Under the pieces are notes generated by a model that ran no database searches, was not told the DNA's origin, and saw only the letters and a program-made list of their open reading frames with translations. From contig NZ_FQVG01000023.1 of the NCBI RefSeq assembly GCF_900129265.1, positions 1-37,999 of the forward strand: DNA of 37,999 bases, in the 5' to 3' direction. This document shows, piece by piece, positions 16,478 through 25,777 of the stretch (its first letter is position 1; each line of letters opens with the position of its first letter). A program made the translations under genes and the position numbers. This DNA comes from Caloramator proteoclasticus DSM 10124. GTDB lineage: Bacteria > Bacillota > Clostridia > Clostridiales > Caloramatoraceae.

Positions 16478-17365
16478 ATGAATTTAGTACAGTCTAAAAT
16501 TATAAAGTCTCGTTATAATAAAAGTCATTTAATTATAGATAAAAAAATACCCTTTGAAGGCGGAGTAAAAATAAAAAATTTAATTTCACATAATGAAACA
16601 GTTAAAGTAAAAAGTGTAAAAAGAAATACTAAGTATTTTGATATTGAGCTATTTATTGAGTGTATTTTAACACTTGAGGTATTAAGCGATAATATACTTG
16701 AAAAATATACACTAACATATAATTTTGAAAATAATGTAAAGGTATTTAAGGAATATTTCGAACCAAGTGTAGCATTTTTAGATTTTATTGAGCTTGATTA
16801 TGTTATTAAGTTAAAAAAAGTTAATTTTAAATATGATATAAATATAGACTATGATACTTTATCTATTTTAGGTGAATGTTTTATTGTTATTAATCTTTTG
16901 GTGGAGAGGTGCCTTATGCTAAAGGAAATAAATGAAATGCAGGCATATTTACAGGTTGCTGCTGGGCTTGATGATATGGACATAAAGGATGTTATAGGTA
17001 ATTTAGACAATATAGTAAAAACATTATCTAATAGACTAAATGAAATAGAAGAAGAAAATCATTTTTTAAAAAGAGAAATAGAGAGACATAAGGCTGAAAT
17101 TGGTGTGTTGAATTCTGAATTGCAAAATGAAAAGATAAAGAATATGAATTTGTCTTTAGAGTGTACAAGGCTTACTGAAAGGATAAAGGACTTAGAGGAA
17201 AAATTGGACAAGGAAAGAAAAAAGTGTTCATTATTAGAGATAGAGAATGCAAGGGCACTTGATGAAATAAAAAGGCTAAAAAAAGAAAGAACTGAAATAA
17301 CGAGCGAGCTTCAAAGGGAGAAGATAGGTTTAGGGAAAAAAATAGTTGAGTTTTTAAAAAAATAG
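16478..17365 (+). CDS. Uncharacterised protein: beta-rich N-terminus plus coiled coil
   Basis: I do not recognise this 295-residue protein. Residues 1-150 alternate short hydrophobic and charged stretches that suggest beta strands (HLIIDKKIPFEGGVKIKNLI, FIECILTLEVLS). Residues 170-295 form a long coiled coil with heptad-like leucines (LNEIEEENHFLKREIERHK onwards). There is no signal peptide or membrane segment. The N-terminal part faintly recalls the SPOCS/DUF3794 domain of spore-coat proteins, but this is a guess. ATG 16478 has no visible Shine-Dalgarno; a TATAAT lies at 16447-16452. It sits between zapA and a second coiled-coil gene, and its last codons run into a terminator. Confidence 0.75.
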   Translation: MNLVQSKIIKSRYNKSHLIIDKKIPFEGGVKIKNLISHNETVKVKSVKRNTKYFDIELFIECILTLEVLSDNILEKYTLTYNFENNVKVFKEYFEPSVAFLDFIELDYVIKLKKVNFKYDINIDYDTLSILGECFIVINLLVERCLMLKEINEMQAYLQVAAGLDDMDIKDVIGNLDNIVKTLSNRLNEIEEENHFLKREIERHKAEIGVLNSELQNEKIKNMNLSLECTRLTERIKDLEEKLDKERKKCSLLEIENARALDEIKRLKKERTEITSELQREKIGLGKKIVEFLKK

Positions 17366-17385
17366 GGCAAAGGCCCTATTTTTTT
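17361..17385 (+). terminator. Terminator after the coiled-coil gene
   Basis: AATAGGGC/GCCCTATT (17361-17368 with 17373-17380) closes a 4-base loop and runs into T7. The left arm includes the stop codon of the preceding gene. Confidence 0.82.
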
Positions 17386-17445
17386 GTGTCAATTCAAAAC
17401 AATTTTGAATATTATATAATAAACCATGCTTTGGAGGATGGAATA

Positions 17446-17883
17446 TTGGTACGTAAAGAACCAAATCAAGTTCAATATGAGTTTAACACAGGATGGCAAA
17501 AGGTAATTAAATCTCAAAGCGAAAGCATATTTGATGATATTAATAGTAAGCTAAAAAAGATTGATATAGAGATGGAGGAGCTAAAAAAACAGGTAGATAC
17601 ATTAAAGAAAATGAATTTAGAGAATTTAAAAAGAGAATATAATGAAAAGGATGAAATCATAGGTGATTTAAAAAATAATATAAATGATCTAAGTGTGGCT
17701 GTTGATGATTTTAAAAAGAACATAGAGGATTTATTGAACGAGGTAAATAATCGTGTAGATGAACAGAGAAGGCTTTTTGATTCACAAACACTTATGCTAA
17801 ACGAAACAATAAAGCTTATACTCGATAAAATAAATGAATTAGATAAAAAAAGTTCAGGTTTCTTTAGGTTTTTTGGAAGATAA
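17446..17883 (+). CDS. Small coiled-coil protein of unknown function
   Basis: The product is 145 residues if it starts at TTG 17446, which has TTGGAGG (17431-17437) 8 bases upstream. The longer frame from GTG 17386 begins directly behind a terminator and has no ribosome site. A TATAAT (17415-17420) just upstream suggests its own promoter. After a short head (VRKEPNQVQYEFNTGWQKV), residues 25-135 are heptad-rich coiled coil. The tail SGFFRFFGR is an aromatic, basic tip that could touch membrane. No family is recognised. With the preceding gene it makes two adjacent coiled-coil proteins next to zapA, so a role in cell shape, division or the spore is possible but unproven. Confidence 0.75.
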   Translation: MVRKEPNQVQYEFNTGWQKVIKSQSESIFDDINSKLKKIDIEMEELKKQVDTLKKMNLENLKREYNEKDEIIGDLKNNINDLSVAVDDFKKNIEDLLNEVNNRVDEQRRLFDSQTLMLNETIKLILDKINELDKKSSGFFRFFGR

Positions 17884-17959
17884 AATCACACAAAATATAT
17901 AACTTGCATAGTATAAATTAGAATTTGAATTTATGGAATAATTTAGGGAGGTAAATATA

Positions 17960-18724
17960 ATGGAGGACCTCTTAAGGAATGGAACACCACAACAGCTCGA
18001 TATTTATGTAAAGAGGATATTGGCAAAGTATGCAAATGAAGAACAGATATTATTTGCAGAAGAGATTGCAGGTACCCCACCAGCTCCAAATGATAAAAAA
18101 GTTCCACTTCACTTCTGTATTGACAAAAAGCTTGTTGGAGAAGATGCATATGGAATAAAATGCATTAATGAAGTTAAAATAACTGATTGGACTGCGACAC
18201 AGGAGATTATTTGTAACCACAAGGCAAGACTTACAATAACATTTAAAGTAGTACTCTGGGTAAAATATGAAGACAACAGCTTCGGTATAGTAGTTCTTCC
18301 TGACGATGTATATAAGCCATATCCAAATGCATCATTTATTTCAGCAATGAATGTACCACAGACTATAGGTTATGGTGAAACATTAGAAATAATAGGAATT
18401 GGAACAAATCCAAAATTTAAGTGGGTAAAGGATGTACCATTAACTGAATTTGATGCACCTATTCCTCCTGAGTGCTTTGATGATCCAACTATACAATCAC
18501 ATCTGTTAATTAAAGCAGTAAAACCTGAATACGATATTTTAAACGACTGCCCATATACAACTCACGCTGTAGGTCATTCTTCAACTGGTGAGACTTGGGA
18601 ACTAAATGGTATTCATGCACCACAGGGAGCAACAGAAGTTTTACTCAGCATATTTGTAGATGTTCTTGATAAATTAGGAGTAGACCAAGACATTCTAATA
18701 GAAGGAATACCTCTTGATTGCTAA
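17960..18724 (+). CDS. Conserved-looking protein of unknown function (254 aa)
   Basis: I cannot assign a family with confidence. The soluble 254-residue protein has a short helical head (1-35) and then beta-rich sequence: EIICNHKARLTITFKVVLWVKY about residues 75-96, and later VPQTIGYGETLEIIGIG. It contains several cysteines, ends in IPLDC, and has no signal peptide or membrane helix. The strand pattern loosely resembles SPOCS/DUF3794 repeats of spore-associated proteins. Codon use matches the housekeeping genes (many CCA and GGA) more than the two coiled-coil genes before it, hinting at good expression. AGGGAGG (17945-17951) is 8 bases before the ATG. It is followed by its own terminator and is probably monocistronic. 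Confidence 0.82.
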   Translation: MEDLLRNGTPQQLDIYVKRILAKYANEEQILFAEEIAGTPPAPNDKKVPLHFCIDKKLVGEDAYGIKCINEVKITDWTATQEIICNHKARLTITFKVVLWVKYEDNSFGIVVLPDDVYKPYPNASFISAMNVPQTIGYGETLEIIGIGTNPKFKWVKDVPLTEFDAPIPPECFDDPTIQSHLLIKAVKPEYDILNDCPYTTHAVGHSSTGETWELNGIHAPQGATEVLLSIFVDVLDKLGVDQDILIEGIPLDC

Positions 18725-18748
18725 AAGGGCTGCTTATGCAGCCTTTTT
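18723..18748 (+). terminator. Terminator after the 254-aa gene
   Basis: GGCTGC/GCAGCC (18728-18733 with 18738-18743) around TTAT is followed by five T. A flanking A run can extend the stem. Confidence 0.75.
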
Positions 18749-18803
18749 ATAATGCAAATAATAATTATATTAGTATAAAAATAAGCCTTCCTATTTATTA
18801 GAA

Positions 18804-18831
18804 TTGTAAAATAGGATAAATAGTGTATAAT
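18804..18831 (+). promoter_or_regulatory. Promoter of the U32-mutS2 operon
   Basis: TTGTAA (18804-18809) and TATAAT (18826-18831) are 16 bases apart. A CCTATTT/AAATAGG dyad (18790-18796 with 18809-18815) overlaps the -35 box and might be an operator. Confidence 0.6.
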
Positions 18832-18864
18832 TAAGTTGTTACAATTGTTAAGGGAGAGATATTT

Positions 18865-21225
18865 ATGTTGGAACTTTTGGCACCAGCGGGTGATATGGAG
18901 AGTTTAAAGGCAGCTGTTTTAAATGGAGCAGATGCTGTTTATTTAGGTGGAAAGGAATTTTCTGCAAGACAGAGTGCAGCAAATTTTGATAGAGTAGAAC
19001 TTATTGAGGCAGTTAGATTTTGCCACGCATATAATGTTAAGGTCTATGTTACTATAAATACTCTTTTAAAAAACACAGAATTAAAGGGAGCCCTCGATTA
19101 TGCGTCCTTTTTATATTCAATTGGTGTTGATGCAGTTATTGTACAGGATTTGGGTTTTTTACATCTTTTAAGAAGGTATCTTCCTAATTTTGAAGTTCAC
19201 GCAAGTACTCAAATGACTGCTCATAATTTAGATTCAGTTGAGATGCTCTATGATTTAGGGGTGAAGAGGGTTGTACTATCAAGGGAGCTATCACTTGACG
19301 AAATTAAATATATATCTAAAAACACAAGGGCAGAGCTTGAAATGTTTGTACACGGAGCACTTTGTATAAGTTTTTCAGGACAGTGCCTTATGAGCAGTAT
19401 AATAGGAGGACGAAGTGGTAATCGTGGAAGATGTGCACAGCCTTGTAGATTAGAGTATAGCCTTAACAACAAAAGGGCATACCACTTAAGTCCCAAAGAT
19501 TTATCAACCTTAGAATTTATAGATAAAATAAAGGAGCTTGGTGTGTATTCTTTAAAAATAGAAGGAAGAATGAAGAGACCAGAATACGTTGCAACAGTAG
19601 TTTCAGCCTATAGAGCGGCTATTGATGGAAAACTTGAAAAATCCCATATAAAGGATGTAACACAGATATTTAATAGGGGAGGATTTACCTCTGCCTTTAT
19701 GTTTAAAAGGCAAGGCAGTGAAATGATGAGTTATAAAAAGCCAAGAAACTGGGGTACATATCTTGGAAGGGTTACTAATGTTAGGGGCGATTTTGCAAGA
19801 GTAAAGCTTGATGCCCCACTGAATGATGGTGATGGTGTTGAAGTTTTTGATAGAGGTGTTGGTGTTGTTGTTGCAAATATGAAAAAGGATGGTAAGGTTG
19901 TTAAAAGTGCATCACAGGGACAAGAGGTTGAGTTTTATTTAAAGGGAGCAAAGAGGGGAGATATACTCTATAAAACATCCGATGCAGAGCTTATAGATAG
20001 AGCTAAGGAGAGCTTTTCAAGGAAGGATGTTGAGAGAGTGCCTATTGATGCTTATATAAAGGTAAAGAAGAATGAAGATATTGTTTTAAGAATTAGGGAT
20101 ATATATGGAGATGAGGTTGAAGTTAAATCAGAACCACCAGAGGTTGCGATCAATAAACCGATTACTTTAGAAAAATTAAAGGACAGCTTATCAAAGACTA
20201 AGGATACACCCTATTTATTAACAAATTTAACTGCAGATTTAGATGAAGATGTAATAATTCCTGTTTCAAGGATTAATTCTATAAGAAGAGAAGGGATTGA
20301 AAAGCTCTTAGACAAAAAACAAAATAAAAGGGAAGAAATAAAAATACATTTTAATTTAGAAAAGAAAATTAAGAAGGATAAAATGAATTTAATATTAATA
20401 ACAGGAAGACAGGATATTGTTGAGGGTGTTTATGATTATTTTGATGAAGTTTACTTTGGAGGAGACAATCTTAGAATAAATAATGGAGATATTGAATCAT
20501 TAATTAATAAAGGTATTAATGTTAATTTATGGATACCAGAAATTGTATTAGAGGAAGAAAAGAAAATTAAAGAGGAAATACTAAGCTTAAAGGATAACGG
20601 TGTGAAATCAGCTCTTTGTGGTAATTTAGGTATGTATAAGTATTTAATAGAAAAAGGGTTTGATGTAAAGCTTGATAAGGGTTTTAATATTTTTAATTCG
20701 GTTTCAACTGAGGTACTTAATAATGCAGGAAGTCTTATATCATATGAATTAAACCTAAAGGAAATAAAGGATTTAGTAGAATGTACAAATGCAGATACAA
20801 TGCTCTTTATATATGGTAGAATAAAAATGATGGTATCAAGACAGTGCTTCATTGGAAGCTCAAAAGATGAAGGAAGAGAGGAATGTGGGTTAGTATGTCA
20901 AAATAAAATACATTATCTAAAGGATAGAATGAATGAGGAGTTTTTAATTGTGCCAGATAGATACTGTAGAAATCATATTTATAATTCAAAGATTTTGTGT
21001 ATGTTGGAGGATATAAGGGAAATATATAAAACTGGTGCAAAATATTTAGTTGTACATTTTTTAGATGAAAAGGTTGACGAGGCAAGGAAGATATCAAGGG
21101 CCTTTAGAGAGGCTGTAGATATGCTAAATAACAATGAATTTATTCAGACAGAAAACATAAAAGAAGTTTTGGATATGCTAAAGGGGAAAATAACTAAAGG
21201 ACATTATTATAGAGGTGTTTTATAA
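18865..21225 (+). CDS. Peptidase U32 family protein, RlhA/YrrO-like, with DUF3656
   Basis: The 786-residue protein begins MLELLAPAGDMESLKAAVLNG, the standard U32 start. It has the U32 signature around EMFVHGALCISFSGQCLMSS (about residues 161-180), followed by GNRGRCAQPCR. The cysteines here, with a later pair (CGLVC near 672), probably bind an iron-sulphur cluster. Relatives include collagenase-like YrrO and E. coli RlhA, which hydroxylates C2501 of 23S rRNA using prephenate. The peptidase name is historical. The middle part matches the DUF3656 region of long U32 proteins. It was probably misnamed in older annotation, and an rRNA-modifying role is more likely than proteolysis. mutS2 follows after 16 bases in the same operon. 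Confidence 0.9.
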   Translation: MLELLAPAGDMESLKAAVLNGADAVYLGGKEFSARQSAANFDRVELIEAVRFCHAYNVKVYVTINTLLKNTELKGALDYASFLYSIGVDAVIVQDLGFLHLLRRYLPNFEVHASTQMTAHNLDSVEMLYDLGVKRVVLSRELSLDEIKYISKNTRAELEMFVHGALCISFSGQCLMSSIIGGRSGNRGRCAQPCRLEYSLNNKRAYHLSPKDLSTLEFIDKIKELGVYSLKIEGRMKRPEYVATVVSAYRAAIDGKLEKSHIKDVTQIFNRGGFTSAFMFKRQGSEMMSYKKPRNWGTYLGRVTNVRGDFARVKLDAPLNDGDGVEVFDRGVGVVVANMKKDGKVVKSASQGQEVEFYLKGAKRGDILYKTSDAELIDRAKESFSRKDVERVPIDAYIKVKKNEDIVLRIRDIYGDEVEVKSEPPEVAINKPITLEKLKDSLSKTKDTPYLLTNLTADLDEDVIIPVSRINSIRREGIEKLLDKKQNKREEIKIHFNLEKKIKKDKMNLILITGRQDIVEGVYDYFDEVYFGGDNLRINNGDIESLINKGINVNLWIPEIVLEEEKKIKEEILSLKDNGVKSALCGNLGMYKYLIEKGFDVKLDKGFNIFNSVSTEVLNNAGSLISYELNLKEIKDLVECTNADTMLFIYGRIKMMVSRQCFIGSSKDEGREECGLVCQNKIHYLKDRMNEEFLIVPDRYCRNHIYNSKILCMLEDIREIYKTGAKYLVVHFLDEKVDEARKISRAFREAVDMLNNNEFIQTENIKEVLDMLKGKITKGHYYRGVL

Positions 21226-21241
21226 GGAAGGATGGGTAATT

Positions 21242-23602
21242 ATGAACGAAAAGACTTTAAGGATACTTGAGTATAATAAAATAATTGATATGCTTCAGAT
21301 GAGAGCCACAACTGAAATTGCAAAAAAAATGATAAGAGAATTAAAGCCCTCAAGCAATATTCACGAAGTTAGAGAAAGACTTGAGGAAACAAGGGAAGGT
21401 TTTGAGGTTGTTTTAAAATGGGGTAGTTTACCTATTAGTGTTACCTATGATTTGCAGGATACTTTAAAGAGGGCAAAGATGGGATATACTCTTCAACCTA
21501 TAGAGCTTTTGAGGGTAAATGCACTATTAAGATGTACAAGACAACTTAAGGAGTTTATGAAGGATGGTAACAAGCAGGAAATATGCCCTATTATATATGA
21601 AATAATCGATTCATTGGCTACAATAAAGGGACTTGAAAATGAGATTGAAACAAAGATAATAAGCGAATCAGAAATATCAGATAGAGCAAGTGAAAAGCTA
21701 TATAGCATAAGAAGAGCAATAAGGGACAAAAATGCAAAGGTTAAAGAAAAACTTCAGTCAATGCTCCAAAGCTATTCTAAATATCTTCAGGATCCAATTA
21801 TAACATTAAGGGGAGATAGATATGTTCTTCCTGTAAAGGCTGAATTTAAAGGAAACGTTCCAGGCCTTGTACACGACCAATCTGCAAGCGGTTCAACTCT
21901 TTTTATTGAACCTATGGCTGTAGTTGAACTTAATAATGAAATTAAGGAGCTTATGCTTAAGGAAAAGCAAGAGATTGAAAGAATTCTTTATGAACTAAGT
22001 GTAAAGGTTGCAGATAATGCAGATATGTTAGAACATAATAATCTAAACATAGGATACATCGATTTTATATTAGCAAAGGGAAGATTTGGACTTGATTTAG
22101 ATGCATCAATTCCTGAGATTAACCAAAGAGGGCTTATTAATTTAAAAAGGGCAAGACATCCTTTAATAGATAAGGAAGTAGTAGTACCAATTGATGTTAA
22201 GTTAGGTGATACGTATAAGGCACTTGTTATAACAGGCCCTAATACAGGAGGAAAGACTGTTACTTTAAAGACTACAGGACTTTTAACACTAATGGCAATG
22301 ACAGGACTTGCAATACCAGCCTCCTCTGGTTCGCAGGTATCTGTGTTTAATAAGGTGTTTGCAGATATTGGAGATGAGCAAAGTATAGAACAGAGCCTAT
22401 CAACCTTTTCCTCTCATATGACAAATATAGTAAACATATTAAAGGAAGTAGATGAAACATCACTAATTCTTGTGGATGAGCTTGGAGCTGGAACAGACCC
22501 AACAGAGGGAGCAGCCCTTGCGATGTCAATACTTGAGTATATATTTGAAAAGGGTGCAAAGATAGTTGCAACCACCCATTATAGCGAACTTAAGGTTTTT
22601 GCTATGGAGAAGGAAGGTTTTGAAAATGCAAGTGTAGAATTTGATGTTGAAACCTTAAGACCAACCTACAGGCTTTTAATTGGAATTCCAGGAAAGTCTA
22701 ATGCCTTTGAAATATCAAAAAGGCTTGGGTTGAGTAATGAAATTATTGAAAATGCGAAGTTAAAGATTTCAAAGGATGCAGCAAGATTTGAGGATGTAAT
22801 ACAGGCACTTCAAAATAAAACTATACAACTTGAAAAAGAATATGAGGAGATTGAAGCAATTAAAAGGGAATCTCTTGAAATAAAGAGGCAGCTTTCTGAA
22901 AAGAAGTTTAAACTTGATAGTCAGAGAGAAAATATTATAAAAAAGGCACAGGATGAGGCAAGAAGAATACTGCAGCAGGCAAAATATGAGGCAGATTCAA
23001 TAGTAAAGGAACTTGTTGAACTTAAGAAAAACAGTGAAGCAGTCTCTTTAAAGCAGGCAGAAGAGGCAAGAAGAAAGCTTAAGGAAAATATTGATGAATT
23101 AAATAAGAAGTCCATTGAAAAGAAGGAGGAAGAATTTGAAGCATTAGAGGATGTTAACGTGGGAGATGAGGTATTTGTAACAACAGTTTCACAAAAGGGA
23201 GTTGTTCTATCAAAGCCAGATTCAAAGGGAGAGGTTCAGGTACAAATAGGTATTATAAAGATGAATGTTCCTTTGAATAAACTAAAGAGGGTAGAACAGG
23301 AAAAAAAAGAAGTTAAAAAATCGGGAATTGCTAATATAATAAAGCAAAAGGCACAAAATATATCAACGGAGATTGATTTAAGAGGACAGACTGTAGATGA
23401 GGCACTATACAATTTAGACAAATATTTAGATGATGCATATCTTGCAGGACTTAATTTAGTAAGAATTATACACGGTAAAGGAACTGGAGCCTTAAGAGAG
23501 GGAATAAAGCAGGCATTAAGAAAGCATCACTATGTAAAATCAATGCGTTCGGGAGATATTAGTGAAGGTGGAAGTGGAGTAACAATTGTTGAATTAAAAT
23601 AG
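21242..23602 (+). CDS. mutS2: MutS2 endonuclease/ATPase with Smr domain
   Basis: The 786-residue protein shows a MutS core with Walker A ITGPNTGGKT (about 330-339), then DELGAGTDPTEGAALA as Walker B, and the ABC-type signature STFSSHMTNI. A long coiled coil (about 515-640) and a C-terminal Smr nuclease domain (about 710-786: DLRGQTVDEAL, then RIIHGKGTGALREGI) follow. It lacks the mismatch-recognition domain, as expected for MutS2. MutS2 suppresses recombination and, in Bacillus subtilis, rescues collided ribosomes. I start at ATG 21242, with AAGGAAGG (21225-21232) upstream; the longer frame from 21215 overlaps the previous gene. Confidence 0.96.
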   Translation: MNEKTLRILEYNKIIDMLQMRATTEIAKKMIRELKPSSNIHEVRERLEETREGFEVVLKWGSLPISVTYDLQDTLKRAKMGYTLQPIELLRVNALLRCTRQLKEFMKDGNKQEICPIIYEIIDSLATIKGLENEIETKIISESEISDRASEKLYSIRRAIRDKNAKVKEKLQSMLQSYSKYLQDPIITLRGDRYVLPVKAEFKGNVPGLVHDQSASGSTLFIEPMAVVELNNEIKELMLKEKQEIERILYELSVKVADNADMLEHNNLNIGYIDFILAKGRFGLDLDASIPEINQRGLINLKRARHPLIDKEVVVPIDVKLGDTYKALVITGPNTGGKTVTLKTTGLLTLMAMTGLAIPASSGSQVSVFNKVFADIGDEQSIEQSLSTFSSHMTNIVNILKEVDETSLILVDELGAGTDPTEGAALAMSILEYIFEKGAKIVATTHYSELKVFAMEKEGFENASVEFDVETLRPTYRLLIGIPGKSNAFEISKRLGLSNEIIENAKLKISKDAARFEDVIQALQNKTIQLEKEYEEIEAIKRESLEIKRQLSEKKFKLDSQRENIIKKAQDEARRILQQAKYEADSIVKELVELKKNSEAVSLKQAEEARRKLKENIDELNKKSIEKKEEEFEALEDVNVGDEVFVTTVSQKGVVLSKPDSKGEVQVQIGIIKMNVPLNKLKRVEQEKKEVKKSGIANIIKQKAQNISTEIDLRGQTVDEALYNLDKYLDDAYLAGLNLVRIIHGKGTGALREGIKQALRKHHYVKSMRSGDISEGGSGVTIVELK

Positions 23603-23608
23603 AAAAGG

Positions 23609-23647
23609 AGGGCTGTCTAAGTATCTATATATAGACAGCCCTTTATA
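23609..23647 (+). terminator. Terminator after mutS2
   Basis: An 11-bp perfect stem AGGGCTGTCTA/TAGACAGCCCT (23609-23619 with 23632-23642) has a 12-base AT loop. The trailing tract is TTTATAT, not pure T. Confidence 0.7.
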
Positions 23648-23775
23648 TATTTCATAAGTATGTTTTTAAATTTATATTAAAATACATTAAGAAAAATTTA
23701 TATTAAGTTTTTGATTAAATTATTGAAAAATGTCGAAATATAATATAAATTGTAATATATCTAAGGAGTGATTTT

Positions 23776-24258
23776 ATGATTTTAGTAAGTGCGTGTTTAT
23801 TAGGTGTATGCTGTAAATACAGTGGGGGTGATAATAAAAATCAAAAAGTAGTTGATTTAATTAAAAAATATAATTTAATACCTGTTTGCCCAGAACAATT
23901 AGGAGGACTTAGCACTCCAAGGAAACCAGCAGAAATACAAGCAGAGGATGCAAAAAAGGTTTTGGATGGAATAGGGAAAGTAGTCAATGTTTGTGGGGAA
24001 GATGTAACACAAAACTTTGTAAAGGGTGCCTATGAAACTTTAAAATTAGCAAACCTCTATGATGTGAAAATTGCAATATTTAAATCAAAAAGTCCATCTT
24101 GTGGGTGTGGATTTATATATGATGGAAGTTTTAGTGGTAAATTGAAAAGCGGAAATGGAGTAACAACAGAGCTTTTAATTCAAAATGGAATAAAGGTTTA
24201 TACCGAAGATGATATAGATTATAAAACAATAGAGAAAATTATGAAAATTGATTATTAA
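23776..24258 (+). CDS. DUF523 / TudS-like thiouracil desulfurase
   Basis: The 160-residue protein has the DUF523 marks: SACLLGVCCKYSGG at residues 5-18, VCPEQLGGLSTPRKPAE near 46-62, and KSKSPSCGCGFIYDGSF near 109-125. TudS enzymes of this family remove sulphur from 2-thiouracil with a [4Fe-4S] cluster held by three cysteines, and these conserved cysteine positions are present. The physiological role may be salvage of thiolated nucleobases. AAGGAG (23763-23768) precedes the ATG by 7 bases. It lies alone between the mutS2 terminator and the permease promoter. The 173 bases before it are AT-rich, with a possible -35 TTGAAA at 23723 but no convincing -10. Confidence 0.9.
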   Translation: MILVSACLLGVCCKYSGGDNKNQKVVDLIKKYNLIPVCPEQLGGLSTPRKPAEIQAEDAKKVLDGIGKVVNVCGEDVTQNFVKGAYETLKLANLYDVKIAIFKSKSPSCGCGFIYDGSFSGKLKSGNGVTTELLIQNGIKVYTEDDIDYKTIEKIMKIDY

Positions 24259-24279
24259 AAATTTTTTAAGAAAACTGTG

Positions 24280-24308
24280 TTGAAATAAATCATTCTTTTT
24301 AGTAAAAT
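24280..24308 (+). promoter_or_regulatory. Promoter of the amino acid permease
   Basis: TTGAAA (24280-24285) and TAAAAT (24303-24308) are 17 bases apart. The leader before the permease ATG is about 48 bases. Confidence 0.6.
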
Positions 24309-24362
24309 AATAAAGTCGAAAAAAGTAAAAAAATATCGAATTACACAGGAAGGAAGGGTAGA

Positions 24363-25685
24363 ATGCAAGCTTTAAAGGAACAAAATTATCAAGTACAGCA
24401 GAAAAAGAGTTTAGGACTTATTGAAGCAATAGCAGTAGTAATTGGTGTTGTAATAGGTTCAGGTATTTTCTTTAAACCAGCAAAGGTTTTTACTGATGCA
24501 GGAGCACCTGGACTTGGAATTCTTGCTTGGGTAGTAGGTGGAATTATTACAATGGCAGCAGGACTTACTGTTGCGGAAATAGCAGCAGCAATTCCAAAAA
24601 CAGGCGGATTATTTGCATATCTTAAGGAATTGTATGGAGAAAAATGGGCCTTCCTATTAGGATGGGTACAGACATTAGTATACATACCAGGTTCAATGGC
24701 TGCACTTGGTATAGTATTTGCAACACAGGCAACTGCCTTTGTTACTTTAACAGATTTTCAACAAAAACTATTAGCAGTTGGAGTTATAGGATTTTTAATG
24801 ATAGTAAATATGCTTTCAACTAAGTTTGGTGGAAAGCTTCAATCAGTAGCGACAGTAGCAAAACTACTACCAATATTTGTTTTAGTAATATTTGGTTTAC
24901 TTAAAGGCCAAGCTCATAACTTTACTCCAATAGTGTCAAATGCAAGTACAACTGCTGGATTTGGAGCTGCAATACTTGGAACACTTTGGGCATATGATGG
25001 CTGGATAAATGTAGGAAATATTGCAGGAGAAATAGAAAATCCGGGCAAGAACCTACCAAGAGCTATAATAGGTGGATTACTACTTGTTATGGTTGCATAT
25101 ATCACATTAAATGTTGCTTTAATAAATGTACTTCCAGTTGAAGAAATAATGGCTTCTAAAAAGGCAGCATCAGATGTTGCTAAGGTTCTATTTGGTGAAG
25201 GAGGAGCAGCATTTATATCAGCTGGAATATTGATATCTATATTTGGTGCTTTAAATGGATATATATTAACTGGTACAAGAGTTCCTTATGCGATGGCAAA
25301 GGAAAGACTTCTTCCTTATCACGAAGTTTTATCAAAGGAAAATGAAAAGTATGGAACTCCTGTTAATGCTATGGTTTTAACATTTGTTATGACTACAATA
25401 TATGTTGCAACAGGTTCCTTTGATATATTAACAGAACTTGTTGTGTTTGTACTTTGGATATTCTTTACTATGGCTGTTGCAGGTGTATTTATTTTAAGAA
25501 AGAATTTCCCACATCTACACAGACCATATGAAGTACCATTATTCCCAATAATACCACTTATAGGTATTGCGGGTGGTGTGTTTATACTAATAAATACACT
25601 TCTTACAAACACAACATATGCACTTTATGGTGTGGTTGTAACATTAGTTGGACTTCCAGTTTACAAATATCTTAGAAAGAACTAA
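24363..25685 (+). CDS. APC-family amino acid permease
   Basis: The 440-residue membrane protein has about twelve hydrophobic segments. The TM1 substrate motif GVVIGSGIFFKPA (about 28-40) and the TM6-like segment LWAYDGWINVGNIAGEIENPGK are classic for the LAT/APC family of exchangers and proton symporters. FISAMGA-type helix 8 appears as GILISIFGALNGYILTGTRVPYAMAKE. Close relatives carry serine/threonine or branched amino acids, but the substrate cannot be read from sequence. A fermenter with iorAB and ptb would gain from amino acid import. AGGAAGG (24349-24355) lies 7 bases upstream of ATG. Monocistronic, with a clear promoter and terminator. Confidence 0.93.
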   Translation: MQALKEQNYQVQQKKSLGLIEAIAVVIGVVIGSGIFFKPAKVFTDAGAPGLGILAWVVGGIITMAAGLTVAEIAAAIPKTGGLFAYLKELYGEKWAFLLGWVQTLVYIPGSMAALGIVFATQATAFVTLTDFQQKLLAVGVIGFLMIVNMLSTKFGGKLQSVATVAKLLPIFVLVIFGLLKGQAHNFTPIVSNASTTAGFGAAILGTLWAYDGWINVGNIAGEIENPGKNLPRAIIGGLLLVMVAYITLNVALINVLPVEEIMASKKAASDVAKVLFGEGGAAFISAGILISIFGALNGYILTGTRVPYAMAKERLLPYHEVLSKENEKYGTPVNAMVLTFVMTTIYVATGSFDILTELVVFVLWIFFTMAVAGVFILRKNFPHLHRPYEVPLFPIIPLIGIAGGVFILINTLLTNTTYALYGVVVTLVGLPVYKYLRKN

Positions 25686-25694
25686 TTAAGCTTA

Positions 25695-25739
25695 AAAGAC
25701 TGCCATTTAGGAAAAACCTGAGGCAGTCTTTATTTTTTT
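25695..25739 (+). terminator. Terminator after the permease
   Basis: AAAGACTGCC/GGCAGTCTTT (25695-25704 with 25722-25731) encloses an inner TTAGG/CCTGA stem-loop, and T7 follows at 25733-25739. Confidence 0.85.
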
Positions 25740-25777
25740 ATGGTATAATTATGCTAAATGGAAGGGGAGGTGTTATA

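Noticed and set aside
18865-21225. Secreted collagenase
   Set aside because: No signal peptide, and the cysteine pattern and genomic place favour the RNA-modifying U32 group.
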